From positions 13,987,977 through 14,051,976 of the forward strand of contig OW203989.1 in assembly GCA_934047225.1 (NCBI GenBank): a stretch of 64,000 nt of DNA, read 5' to 3'. This document shows positions 9,431 to 19,834 of the stretch, piece by piece (position 1 is the first letter of the stretch; every line of letters starts with the position of its first letter). This DNA is from Ypsolopha sequella (lineage: Eukaryota > Arthropoda > Insecta > Lepidoptera > Ypsolophidae). Under the pieces are notes generated by a model, which worked only from the letters and a program-made list of their open reading frames with translations, made no database searches and was not told the DNA's origin. Both the position numbers and the translations under genes were made by a program.

Positions 9431-9774
9431 TGTGTGGTGAAGAAAGTATTATTTTACGTAACGTGGAAGTGGATACCTTATAAGTACATATTATAGAGGC
9501 AGAACGTTTATCAGTGTTCCTCACCAATTCTCATTTCCGTGAATTTCTCCATAAGAAAACTAAAATGTAATGTAAAATAATAACTAAGTTAAAATTAATA
9601 AATAAGTCTTTATATTTCAAGAATTTTACTACACTATTTTATCATAAAACTTAAATCACGCGATACAAACGCGCTTGTGTGGTGTGTTATTCTGGAATCG
9701 TTAAGGCGCTTCATGGGTACTTTCTTCTATATAACAAAATTTCTGTAAAAAAAATTCAACCGAAAGGTATTTTA

Positions 9775-10840
9775 AGGGTTCCGTAGTCAATAAGGAACCC
9801 TTATAGTTTCGCCATGTCCGTCCGTCTATCTGTCCGCAGCTCAGCTCAGAGATTCTTATGCCTATAGTTTACACGGGTAGAGTAACTGGTAGAGTACCAG
9901 AGATAAAATCATTACTAGCTTAATGTAAACAGTTACAAAATAGAACTAAAGATGGGAGAGTAGAGTGGGTAACGCATGTGGTAAAGTAATCGGCTAAATT
10001 GTAAGCTAGTTATTCTACTTCTAAATAGCCAAAATGCTAACCCTACTTTAGTACTAGAAAGCTGTAATTTGGCATGGGTATACATATTAATCCAAATCAA
10101 ATTAATCACGCCGACAAATGGAAAAACAAAATCTTAAATTTAAAAAAAAATGTTCGTCTATCCCATGGTGTGAGATGTCGTTGGATATGTCGTTAAAAAT
10201 ATTGAAGGTGGGTAAAAACGCTGCCACTTTAGAAAAAAAACCATTACTTACCAACCAGAATAAATAAAGTCTGTTTAATTAAATGTCTAGAAATAGCAAT
10301 GAGCTGTTTTTAAATAGCATAGTTTTCATAGACAACGTCTTCAATAAGATAAAATTTGAACAATTGCTAAAAACGGTCGCTTTTGACATAAGTTAAAATT
10401 CTAGATGTAAAAAGACGTTGTTTCTGGAAACTTAAGTATGTAAAAATATTTCATTTCTATTTCTAGGCATTTAATTGAGCAGGTTTTCAATAATTATTCT
10501 TGTAAGTGAGAATTTTTTTTTTTCTTAATTGGCAGCACTTTTGCTGTTTAAAGTTTAAAGTGCTATTTTTTTGTTAGAGTCAAGGAAAACTATTACAGCT
10601 AAGTAGGCTTTCCAAGTACAAGTAATAGTCGACCAACTTATAAAAAATATTCAGTTACCATTGTCCTATGTGGGCCCGTTTTTTAGACGTTATTAGCCGT
10701 TAAAACGTGAATTCAATTAATATTTTCATAGTATCAAACAAAAAGCCCCCTTCTAAGTCCGCATATTGTGATAGGCAACTACGGAGCCCTACACTGCGCG
10801 TGGCTTCATACGCACTTGGCCGGTTTTTTTTTGATAGATT
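9775..10840. mobile_element. GTTCCGTA-type element, copy 3, enlarged by insertion
   Basis: The left end has AAGGGTTCCGTAGTCAATAA and GTCCGTCCGTCTATCTGTCC. The right end has CAACTACGGAGCCCTACAC and GCACTTGGCCGGTTTTTTT. It is longer than the other copies because it contains a separate foldback (10268-10495). No ORF. Confidence 0.45.
10268..10495. mobile_element. Foldback MITE
   Basis: TTAATTAAATGTCTAGAAAT at about 10276 and its imperfect reverse complement ATTTCTAGGCATTTAATTGA at about 10465 bracket a short spacer. Inner blocks GACAACGTCTT and AAGACGTTGTT also pair. Non-coding. Confidence 0.5.
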
Positions 10841-10849
10841 TCCATACTG

Positions 10850-12230
10850 CTCCTAAACAGCTTGCTTAATTTGATTAATTAATGCTTTGAATAATAGGTA
10901 TTACACCCGAGAGCTATAAACTGAACTTGGGATTTTTAAATCGAACAATCGCGTCCATGTGAAAATTATTATTTTCTCCTATTTTGCCGTGACAGCTACT
11001 TTGCAATTGCTGATATGAACGTTATTTCAATGTCGTTTCCGTCGAAATTTTAACCCACACACAATTGTGTCGATTCAACACGACTTAACTTATTTGACAG
11101 GAATAACCTTATTTTAATAATAATAATATCTAGAGATTCGATATTTCAAATTTTGCTAGCTATTTTAGTTATTTTAATAAAAATATAAAACCAAATTTTT
11201 TCCCTGAATCCGCCCCTCTCGCACTGCGCGATATTTCGCTTGGAGTGACAGTGACAAAAATAAAATTCACATAGCCTCTTAAACTTACGCTTATGCCTAG
11301 TTTCGTTTGGTTCATTTAATTCCTCATCGGAGCGTTGACACTTATTATAGGAATTTTGTGTTTAGAGTTCCGTCAAACCATGATAACCAATTCACCATAG
11401 TCTATCTAGGTATATGTTTGTCATTCCCACTGTTACGAAATAGCTTAAACCCTCTACGAATGGCTTTCCCTAAATATAATAGCACCAAAAATAAAACAAT
11501 CAATATAAAAGCCTTTCTCTCAAATTATCTTGTTTTCCTAAGAAGAAATATATTACGCACGCGTTAGTTTCAGTTCAACTTTCGAGCGATCCGTTATTCA
11601 ACTCCCTGGAGACATCACAGAAATTCCCCGAAAGTCTTCGAAGTTCAACCCTTTACTACTTAGTTTCATAACCCTTTGACTGCTATTCTGTAACGGTTTG
11701 CCACGAATTTTCGTTTTAGACCGGGAGTTGAACGCAATTTTGTTTTTTGAATTTCGATTAACCTTTGGGAATTTCACAATGCATGGTAAATTTATATCGA
11801 TAATTTACGGGAATTGTCCTAAATGCAGTTCAGGCATTGACAGCGTTGTTCAGGTAAAACTGAAAGAGCAAACAAAAATATGTTAGATTAGGTTGCTTCA
11901 TTTCGTGCGATCTCGCACGAAGGTAAAAACAGTGCGTCTGTGAGGTAGCTAAATTTAGTCCTCCGCGCAAAGATAATGCCTGTTTAGTAAGTATACATTC
12001 TTCGTTTATAATATAATATTCTAATTATAATAAATTTGTAAATGTGTTATTAATAAGTATAATAATCTGGAACTGTAATTAATATTATTGTCTGTGTCTA
12101 TGTATAGGTATATGTCTAACTACATATATACGTATGTTATGTTATGTTTTTTTATGAGAAACAAATTGGATACTTATTGTGTGCTTGGATCATTAAAATT
12201 GAGTTTTCAATCACAATACCCACCTTATAG
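10850..12230. other. Gene-free AT-rich stretch
   Basis: Nothing firmly coding was seen. At 11060-11120 there is a single-arm relative (GTGTCGATTCAACACG, TTATTTGACAGGAATAACC) of the 51.6-kb foldback. Short chance frames at 11307-11567 and 11698-11886 lack family motifs. Confidence 0.4.
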
Positions 12231-12234
12231 TTTC

Positions 12235-12640
12235 ATGGTACGGCCTCTGTTAAGGCGATATGTAAAAGTTTTAGCGTCCCTATTACTCCATATGCGAAAA
12301 AATCCTCAGTGCGAGAGGGACGGATTCGAGGAAAAGTTGCAAAAAGTCGGTTTTTTATTAATATAAAATATACTAAAGTTGCTATCAAAATTTCGTTTTA
12401 TCAGGTCCTAGATACTGTTACCGTCCATCTAATAAAATACAATAGCAGTCCATATGTCATTCCAAATTGTCAAACCAGGAGAATTGGTGTCGAAAAAGAC
12501 CTCATTTCAATAAATATTTGTAACGAGCCGAATTTCTCTAATCGCGTTTCTGTTCTAACAGATCCCTAGAAAAAGATTTCAAAAATAATATACAATTTTA
12601 TCAAAATCATACATTATTTACTGCAGTAGATATGCAAGTA
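12235..12640 (+). repeat. Dispersed repeat family C, copy 1
   Basis: It shares with 63310-63690, in the same orientation, the blocks ATTACTCCATATGCGAAAAA, CCTCAGTGCGAG, GACGGATTCG and AAAAAGTCGGTTTTTTATTA. Weaker similarity then continues to a conserved AATCGCGTTT(C/T)C block. Non-coding. Confidence 0.65.
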
Positions 12641-12649
12641 CTAAAAGTG

Positions 12650-12870
12650 TCGATTTTTTTCCGTAGCGCCTTAGGGGGGAATGATTCGTGTCTGCTACGA
12701 AACGCACAACTTAAGTTGGTTCTTCTTATTTTTTAATTAAAGATAATAAATAAATGTGATTTATGGCATTTCGCGAACAGAGTTTAATGTCAATTAGACT
12801 TTTCCGGCAAAATTTTGTTATTTTATGTATTACGTTGTAAATAAATAGGCACACAAACTAAAAAACGTGT
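12650..12870 (+). repeat. Dispersed repeat family D, copy 1
   Basis: Reverse-complement similarity to 33760-33950: GTGATTTATGGCATTTCGCG here and CGCGAAATGCCATAAATCAC there, plus the TTGGTTCTTCTTATTTTT block. Non-coding. Confidence 0.55.
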
Positions 12871-13329
12871 TTCCCCTTAATATATCTCAATCTTTCTAAT
12901 TATAGAACACAACAAAAAATATCGGTTACTCCCAGTCCAATGTAACAGCTTGTTGGTCGCTTTGACACAGCTTTGGAAATGTTATAAACGTATGTTAAAA
13001 TAGATATTGCTTTTTAGAGAATTTCCCACCTAAATTCTAGTTAGGGAAATATATAACCATATTTGAAGAGCTTATTCAGTCAATGGTATAGAATAACTTT
13101 TACTATGGAGTCAACCCTGAAACCTCAAAAAATAAATCTGCCCTTTCATACATTTCGGCCGAGCGGCATTGCATTTTCCTATGAAGCAAGTAATATTTTT
13201 TTCGATGTGTAGGATTTGTTCCATAGTAAAAGTTCTTCTAAACCTTTTTGTTACACGTTGTAGATATATTGAAATAAAATGCTGAAATGTTGTTCTGTGT
13301 TTATGTTCGAGTGACATACAATTTTCACC

Positions 13330-13480
13330 ACTTATCACACTGAGACATAATAATCGTTGGTGAAACGTGGTTTTACGAGTGTGAACCTGTGACTTGCATT
13401 TCACAGTCCATACTCGGTAACACCTCTGACACCCCCTCGGGGATCCATAACATGACGGTGTATCTATGTATGGACGACAG
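13330..13480 (-). repeat. SINE-like repeat family A, copy 3 (inverted)
   Basis: On the minus strand it carries GGGGGTGTCAGAGGTGTTAC, GACTGTGAAATGCAAGTCAC, CGTTTCACCAACGATTATTA and TGTCTCAGTGTGATAAG, matching the other copies. Confidence 0.6.
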
Positions 13481-14009
13481 CATGACAAGCTACCTATTAA
13501 TTGGCAGTTCTTATTGCGACGTCTTAGTTGCTAAAATCAATATATCTATTATGTAAAATCGAAAAGCTAGAAAGGGACAAAATTCACGCCAAAGAGTGAG
13601 ATGGCGCTCGACACGCGTATTACATACACGAACGCCAAAATAGCGAAAAAAAAAATATGCTATTCGATTCCTTGGATTGTGACAATGATGAATGGTATAA
13701 ACAATATGGGTTTGGATACGTGATCGCTTAATAATTAAACAATGAAATTATGAAATTAAAATATTCCGCGTTTCAGAAACGTCAGATCTGTATGGCATGT
13801 CTAAACGGCCGTTCATACTGTTTTGGGTTTGCAAAAACGTAACATTATACAACGCAACTTTAAACGCAAATTCAACATCAAATTATTTATCCAGAGAATT
13901 AATGTTATATTATATAATGAATTCCAGAGATTATCTCATACATCCACCGTCCCTTACAAACATCTCTTTTCTATGATTCAAGTGTTTCAAGGTTTTTCCT
14001 TATTTAATA

Positions 14010-14640
14010 TATAATAAAATAGTAGAACCCGGTGTACATTGATGAAAAGTAATAAAACTAGAAAGGGGTTGACTAAAACAGAGTAATAGAACACAAATCA
14101 GCGATTTTTAGAATTATTTTCTGTCTGTCTGTCTGTTTGTTTGCTCACATCTCCGAAACTACTGAATGGATTTTGATGTTATTTTTATGGATAGACAGAA
14201 CTTAATTTGGATTAGAATATAGGCTTTGTTTCATTAAAATCGCGTGTCCGAAAATAGGTTATCGTCTATTAATTATTTTTGGAATTAAATTTTCTACTGT
14301 TAGAAGTTACATAGCAAAATAATAATTGCTGGCGAAGAAGGCCCATAACCGTCACGAAAGATTGTTTAAAAGGAAAAAACAATAAAACTTTAATTAGAAT
14401 TATGCAACGTATACAATTTTAGTACATGAGAAAATCAGCAGGTGGCGCTGTCCATTGTTAGAACGTGCATTAATAAATATCTAAATATGTCGTTTAAATA
14501 GCTTCATCTATTTTGGTAATTAAAAAGTTTTAATGCGAAATCAGTTGCAGCATTGTATAACAGATACCTTCTTTGATGAAACTGGCTAAGTATCTTAATG
14601 ATAAACAACTGAAAATTATAAAGCTAAATATATTAAATAA
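14010..14640 (+). repeat. Dispersed repeat family E, copy 1 (about 630 bp)
   Basis: Near-collinear with 43485-44100: AGTAGAACCCGGTGT, GCTCACATCTCCGAAA, AATTTGGATTAGAATATAGG, CTTTGTTTCATTAAAATCG, AGGTGGCGCT and AACAGAT..TACCTTCTTT blocks in the same order. A minus-strand partial copy lies at 47840-48060. Non-coding; a Helitron- or SINE-like class is possible but not shown. Confidence 0.7.
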
Positions 14641-14921
14641 CTTTTAAAAATGTAAAAGAAAAGAGCTAGAATATTAACTTCAAATTACGTAGTTAATCTG
14701 TTGATTACCAACTCAAAAATAAAGACTATTTTTCCCCGTCTAATTTCAAAAAACCTCCAACTGTTATTGAAAATCGATAACTGGACCAGTTAAGGTGAGC
14801 ACGACGATACCAACTTCATAAAATGTAAAAAGAGTAAGTTATTCAATGTAACTTGCTCTTTCACTGAATAGTATATTGCGACATCCCGAATCACCAGGAA
14901 AATGCCAAATTGCAGGTTTAG

Positions 14922-15119
14922 TTGAATCGCTTTAGACGTACCGTCGAAAAAACGGAGCCAAATCTGAAAAAATGGTTCAAAAAACGACTATTTAACAAAT
15001 TAGCAAAGAAAATTCAGCACATAAAAATGCAAAAAGCATTCGCTTCTATTCAGGATTCCAAAAATATTTTTAGAACTAAAGTGGAGAATATTTTCATTGG
15101 ACTTCATAATGAATTATGA
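14922..15119 (+). other. Lysine-rich open frame after an acceptor-like site
   Basis: A 65-codon frame ending in TGA follows an AAATTGCAG acceptor-like site (about 14906-14914). The product is very basic (KKWFKKRLFNKLAKKIQ) and has no ATG start. Lysine, isoleucine and phenylalanine are favoured in AT-rich DNA by chance, so I do not call a gene. If spliced, it would be a terminal exon. Confidence 0.15.
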
Positions 15120-15279
15120 ATGCTGTGCAGCAAGGGTGATAGGAAACGGTCGTTTACTAGTGTGCGTTACATCTTTAATATACAAGTGGGCTTCAAGTCC
15201 TGCTTCTTTTTCTGCCCACTAGTGCGAGGAAGAGATAGAAATATAGTTCATGGAGTGTCTGCGTCATAAAGAATGAGAA

Positions 15280-15560
15280 TCAGGCGTCGACTGCAGTATT
15301 TTCCCTCGGGATTGCGTCGGCGGGCTCAGGGGTCGCTGAGTCAATCTGCTCGTTACGCTCCTTGCATATATTCAGCGTAGACTTGTAAACGACCCGAAAC
15401 GTGCACTTTTCATGTTCAAATATTATCTCCAGCGATGCAGCCTTCCACTGGGAATTTAGACGAGATACCGTGCTCGTGAAGAGAAAGGATGGTCCAATTA
15501 CAATGGGCTCATCAGGCTTTGTTCACATTATCTCGTTATCTCGGGACCTGAGAGCGACAT
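15280..15560 (-). pseudogene. Decayed coding remnant, unknown family
   Basis: On the minus strand a frame of 80 sense codons (15280-15522, stop TGA at 15280-15282) has a protein-like, GC-richer composition unlike its surroundings. It includes DEPIVIGPSFLFTSTVSRL, NSQWKAASLEIIFEHEKC and TFRVVYKSTLNICKER, then an acidic and proline-bearing tail (IDSATPEPADAIP). There is no Met in this frame. Just upstream an in-frame TGA occurs (15523-15525), while a neighbouring frame starts ATG at 15558-15560 with MSLSGPEITR and stops. This pattern fits a small intronless gene broken by a frameshift near its start, or a terminal exon with an acceptor at about 15518. I do not recognise the family. Confidence 0.45.
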
Positions 15561-15599
15561 TTTAGTGTCACAGCAACGAAGAGCAAACATAACTAAAGT

Positions 15600-17000
15600 A
15601 TATTTTTTTTGTACGAAAGAAATAACCTGACAGTTAGTGATAGTAAGAATTGCAACATTCAAAAGCTTGCGACAATTTGAAACGGCTCATGCACCAAAGG
15701 AGTTGAAAGCGCATTGCCCATTAAGGAGCCGTTATTCCTAACATTAAGCACCTCATTTTGCATCAAGTAGAACTGAACTCTATGATCTTTTATTATAGTT
15801 TAAAATATACATTTTTCGCTCATAAAACGTTTTTACGGTGAAATTTTAAGAAAACTATCCACAAAAGTACTTACTAAATTACATTTTCCTTAATTTCCTG
15901 TAATGTAAATTTTATATAAGATGAAAAAACAAGAAAAATCGACCAAGTTTTGGATTTTTATTCGATCAAGCAAAGTATAACGTATCGCGTTTTGAACAGC
16001 AAAAAAATCTGCAGATATATATTTTTTTCAGACACAAAATACCCACCACAATTTCATGGTTTAAAATTAATCAGAAAGACTCAAAATTGGGATAAGCCCC
16101 CCTTAACGAACTGTCAGATTCCTCCTTCGTGCACAAAAATATACTTTCTACTCCCATATTGCAATAAGGTTTTATAAGTAGCTACATTATGATATTACAT
16201 CATAACACCGCAATTCTGCGCTGTGATTGGCCAAATTGGCACAGATTAAATTATGTTAAGGTGTGTTACTTCGAAAACCATTTCGAGATTTAGGTTTGAT
16301 AAGCCGTATTTTCGAAGTTTTGGTCTAAAAAACCTCATAATGATGAATATTTTTACGAAAAGGCTGCAACTTCCATTTGCCCTCGTGTGACGTCACTTAA
16401 GTAATAGCTGTTTAGAAATGTGTTCTTTGCTATCAAGATAAATTTATAATAATTTGCTTCAGACTAATTTGACAGCTAGATGGTAGATGAGTAGACATAC
16501 AGAGACAGACAACTTTTTTTTACAAGCAATCACACATCACAATCAGTATAATGTCTAAAATTCTCAAGTGACAAGGTCATCGGACAATTTTTTAAAAAAT
16601 CATTAAAAAGTATTGGTTAATTTATATACCAAAATAATGAATACTATGTCCTAAAATGGCGTATATACCCTGAAAAAAAAAATTTAAGAAAGTGTTTTAG
16701 AAATTAAGATATGGGAATTTATTATAACACCGCTAGAGAACAAATAACTAGCAATAACGGCCTGTCTTAATTTCGTAAGTCACGCCCTCTTCTCGTTCTC
16801 GCTTCTGATTGGTCTCAGGCATCTACGTACTACATCTACATCCTTGGGCTTAGGTGTCACGACATATCATGACGAGTGTTCTTTTTCTTATTTTTCATGA
16901 AAGTGTTTAGTCGTAGATAAAGTATTGTGTGCAGAACATAATTAGCCATTGGGACACTCGTGCAAAATTATAACGAAACTCACAATGCCTAGATATTCAA
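15600..17000. other. Gene-free stretch
   Basis: No supported gene. Part of 15950-16170 resembles family C (a CAAAATACCCACCACAATTT block). The rest is AT-rich unique-looking sequence. Confidence 0.35.
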
Positions 17001-17012
17001 ACTTTAATTTTA

Positions 17013-17253
17013 GAATGTCTAGTGTCGCTACCTGAGGCAAATTCAGTAATAATCCAGAATGGAAACTATGGCGACGGAGCGGAGGAATTTCGGAATATAT
17101 TACAAGTATTCGAGACAGTGAGTCGGGTGTTCGAGCAGCAAACTGTACGGATCAGACAGAACAGGTGGAGCCAACTAACCGCCAAGTTTTACTGGTGGAG
17201 TGACAGCTTCCTTGTACAACGAGGTGTCTAATGATTTCACATTTGAGGTTTTA
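17013..17253 (+). other. Possible exon-like GC-richer segment
   Basis: An acceptor-like site (CTTTAATTTTAG, ends 17013) precedes a frame reading LPEANSVIIQNGNYGDGAEE and EFRNILQVFETVSRVFEQQ. It stops at about 17231. A GTAAGT donor follows at 17253, and another donor-like ACA/GTGAGT lies inside (about 17118). No family was recognised and there is no ATG in the frame. It may be a 5' UTR exon or nothing. Confidence 0.2.
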
Positions 17254-17261
17254 TGGGTAAG

Positions 17262-18590
17262 TGATGCTTATGCTTTGACTAAAGCATAAAGGAAGACCGG
17301 CTACCGTCACACAAATCTCTACTCAAAAACGGCGCGAATACCTGCGATGAGCTTTGTTGGTGTCGGCCAATCTACGTATCGCGTAGAGCGCTACCCCGCC
17401 CCCCTCTTCTGCTGAACTAATAGGTCACCGCGGGGAGTGTAAATAATTCGGACCATTCAACTGGTTGTGTTTTGAAATGGCCGCTCTCGGGTCGATCTCC
17501 GTAAAATATTCTGCTTTTAAACAAAAATAATTAAATGCAAAGACTTTTTGACATACTTACGCATAATATGTGACTCCAACATATTTTTTACATTTCGAGT
17601 AGTAAGTTTTGTACTTATCAAAAGCGCATCCAGGCATTTTCAGCGTAAAACAACAATAATCACTCGGGTATAATGCACAGCTATCCTCCAAGACGTTCCG
17701 CGAGCGACTAGAGCGAACTGCTACGATTTGTGTTAGTTTTCCTCTGCCACTAATCGAGGCCCGGTACAGTGCTCGCCAATCTTTATGTCGCCTCTGAGTG
17801 AGTTACGAGTGCAACTTTGCGCAGGTACAGTCAAGGAAACAATAATATCAACGGTTGATTATTAAATGTTTACTATAAGTGGGAAGGTGTACTTGTTGTA
17901 CCTAGCTATTGAAATATTTATTTATTATTTTAGTGCAATCTTAAGTATATAAATAAAACGCATTAATATTAAAAATAAGTAAATTTATAATGTACAAATA
18001 TAAGCAAATACGTTGTTACTTTATTTAGAGAGGTGAGACACCATCTATAAAAACTGGTTCCCTACTTGAAGAAGGAAGATTTTCGTCCGAATCACTATCG
18101 TCTGTAAAATTTTGGTCCTCCTCAGTGTCCTCCTCCTCCTCACATTGTCGCCTTAAAACGCTATAACGTCCGCGAGGCATAACAACAACAATAAACTTTA
18201 ACAAACTAAATCAACAAAACTTTAACAAAAATAAATCAACAAAACAACAAACAAAGGCAACAGAAACAATAAACTATAACAAACAGATTCAACGATTAAT
18301 TTAACGAATCATGGAATGTTTTCCTCGTAGGTACTTTTCAAGCAACGCGCGCGTGTGTAGTGTACGGACGTAGCACTAACACTAACGCATAGTGTTCACA
18401 CCTGCTGAGAGGCGAGCGAGGGGTGTGGTGCGGCACGCAGGCGGGTGTGCTCCGCGCCCTCGCTCCTGTAACGTCCCCCTGACACCGTAAAACGGCTAGT
18501 GCGCCGATTCTTGGGGCTAGCTTCAAAGGCGACATAAAGATTGGCGAGCACATGTCTACGTATGCTTTAGTCAAAGTGCTTATGTATGAA
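17262..18590. mobile_element. Possible 1.3-kb element with TGACTAAAGCATA ends
   Basis: TGACTAAAGCATA occurs at about 17276 and in reverse (TATGCTTTAGTCA) at about 18560. A second inverted pair, GCTCGCCAATCTTTATGTCG at 17770 and CGACATAAAGATTGGCGAGC at 18529, lies inside. The right third (18340-18550) is strikingly GC- and CpG-rich. A 51-codon acidic ORF lies inside at 18025-18180. The class is not known. Confidence 0.4.
18025..18180 (-). CDS. Small acidic ORF (51 aa), unknown function
   Basis: The minus-strand frame starts ATGCCTCGCGGACG at 18180 and ends TAA at 18025-18027. The product has a basic start (MPRGRYSVLRRQ), then EEEEDTEEDQNFTDDSDSDE and a Ser-rich end. The stop codon overlaps an AATAAA signal (CTCTAAATAAAG). 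Acidic N-termini of this kind occur in piggyBac-type transposases, so it may be the surviving N-terminus of an internally deleted transposase. That is inference. It lies inside the putative element 17262-18590. Confidence 0.3.
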   Translation of the reverse strand: MPRGRYSVLRRQCEEEEDTEEDQNFTDDSDSDENLPSSSREPVFIDGVSPL

Positions 18591-18627
18591 GTATACAGCG
18601 CTGTGATTGGATCATCTGTATCTTATG

Positions 18628-18966
18628 TTTTTTTTTTAATTATATACGCTATAACAGCTTTTAAAGTTTTTTTAAAGGATATAAATATACTGATAAATAG
18701 GATATACAAATATAATTAAATCTCAAGATGTATTTCGGGTTCGACCTGGACCCGGTATCAGTCAACTGATGCCGGGTCCAGGTCGGACCCGAAATATATC
18801 TTGAGATTTAATTATATTTACTTTAGGAGACATTTTAGTTTTATAGGTAAATTTGTAAGGTTTAATTTTAGTTTTATTTCATGTTATTTAAGTTTTTATG
18901 TTTCTGTTAATAAACATTATATTTGTATATCCTATTTATCAGTATATTTATATCTTTAAAAAAAAA
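18628..18966. mobile_element. 339-bp insertion with 13-bp target duplication and internal hairpin
   Basis: CTGTATCTTATGT flanks both ends (about 18616-18628 and 18967-18979). The insert starts with a T-run and ends with an A-run. Inside, two segments of about 50 bp (18715-18762 and 18765-18815) form a near-perfect hairpin around GTCAAC, with arms including ACCTGGACCCGG and CCGGGTCCAGGT. An outer inverted pair (GATATACAAATATAATTAAA and ATATTTGTATATCCTATTTA) adds a second level of folding. The long duplication points to target-primed insertion. Non-coding. Confidence 0.6.
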
Positions 18967-19834
18967 CTGTATCTTATGTATAACTTAAGGTGGTAAGATC
19001 TGGACCCTTCGGTCTTGAGCTAAGAACTGAGGAACTTGAGCTAGGTGCTAATGAATAAGCCACACTTAAGGGGAACGAAAATACAAACAGAAATAAAATG
19101 TCAGCTTTCGGATGATTTTGTTGCAATAATTAGGTTACGTATAGCCATAAAAAAAATACATGTTTTTGGTTGAACTTTAAGGTATTCATTTTCCACAAAC
19201 CACGTTAATCGATTCATATTTGTACTGTCAATGAATTTTTTTGTAACCCTCTATTGCACACTTCTTATCGATTTTGTTTCAGGTATCGCTTTCGCGATTT
19301 TGTTGGTTTTTTTTTAATAAAATTAGTGTGAATGATATCTATTCATTTTCCAAATACCACGTTATTCGGGTCAAAAAAAGCACCCCCTTTTTCCAAAAAT
19401 ACGTAAATCCACTGATGCAGTCTACGCCTAGCGTTGGCGCCCGTAAGACGTGGAACCTGTGCCCTTTTTTGCAAGCTATAAATATCTCCCAAAACAACTT
19501 CAAAACACATTGAAATTAATTTTATAAAGTAATATTTCGAGGAGCATCATATTCCTGCCGTTAAAAACTCAACAAAATATGCGTATGAGTGATTTAGCTA
19601 CATCGTGCCATAGTCATAACAACAAAACTGAATGAATTTGGAATGAATTCATACTTTTATGCGGGAAAATAATATATGTTACTCTAAAAGAATAATTTTG
19701 TGATCGTTATTGAAACCCAAATTAATTTACTTATACTTACTGAGATCTGTAACAAAGGTCAATGACCAATGACATTGGCTCACCATTTCAGGTCCAATAA
19801 GTGAAGTTTTTTGCAAATTATATAGGTACACTTA

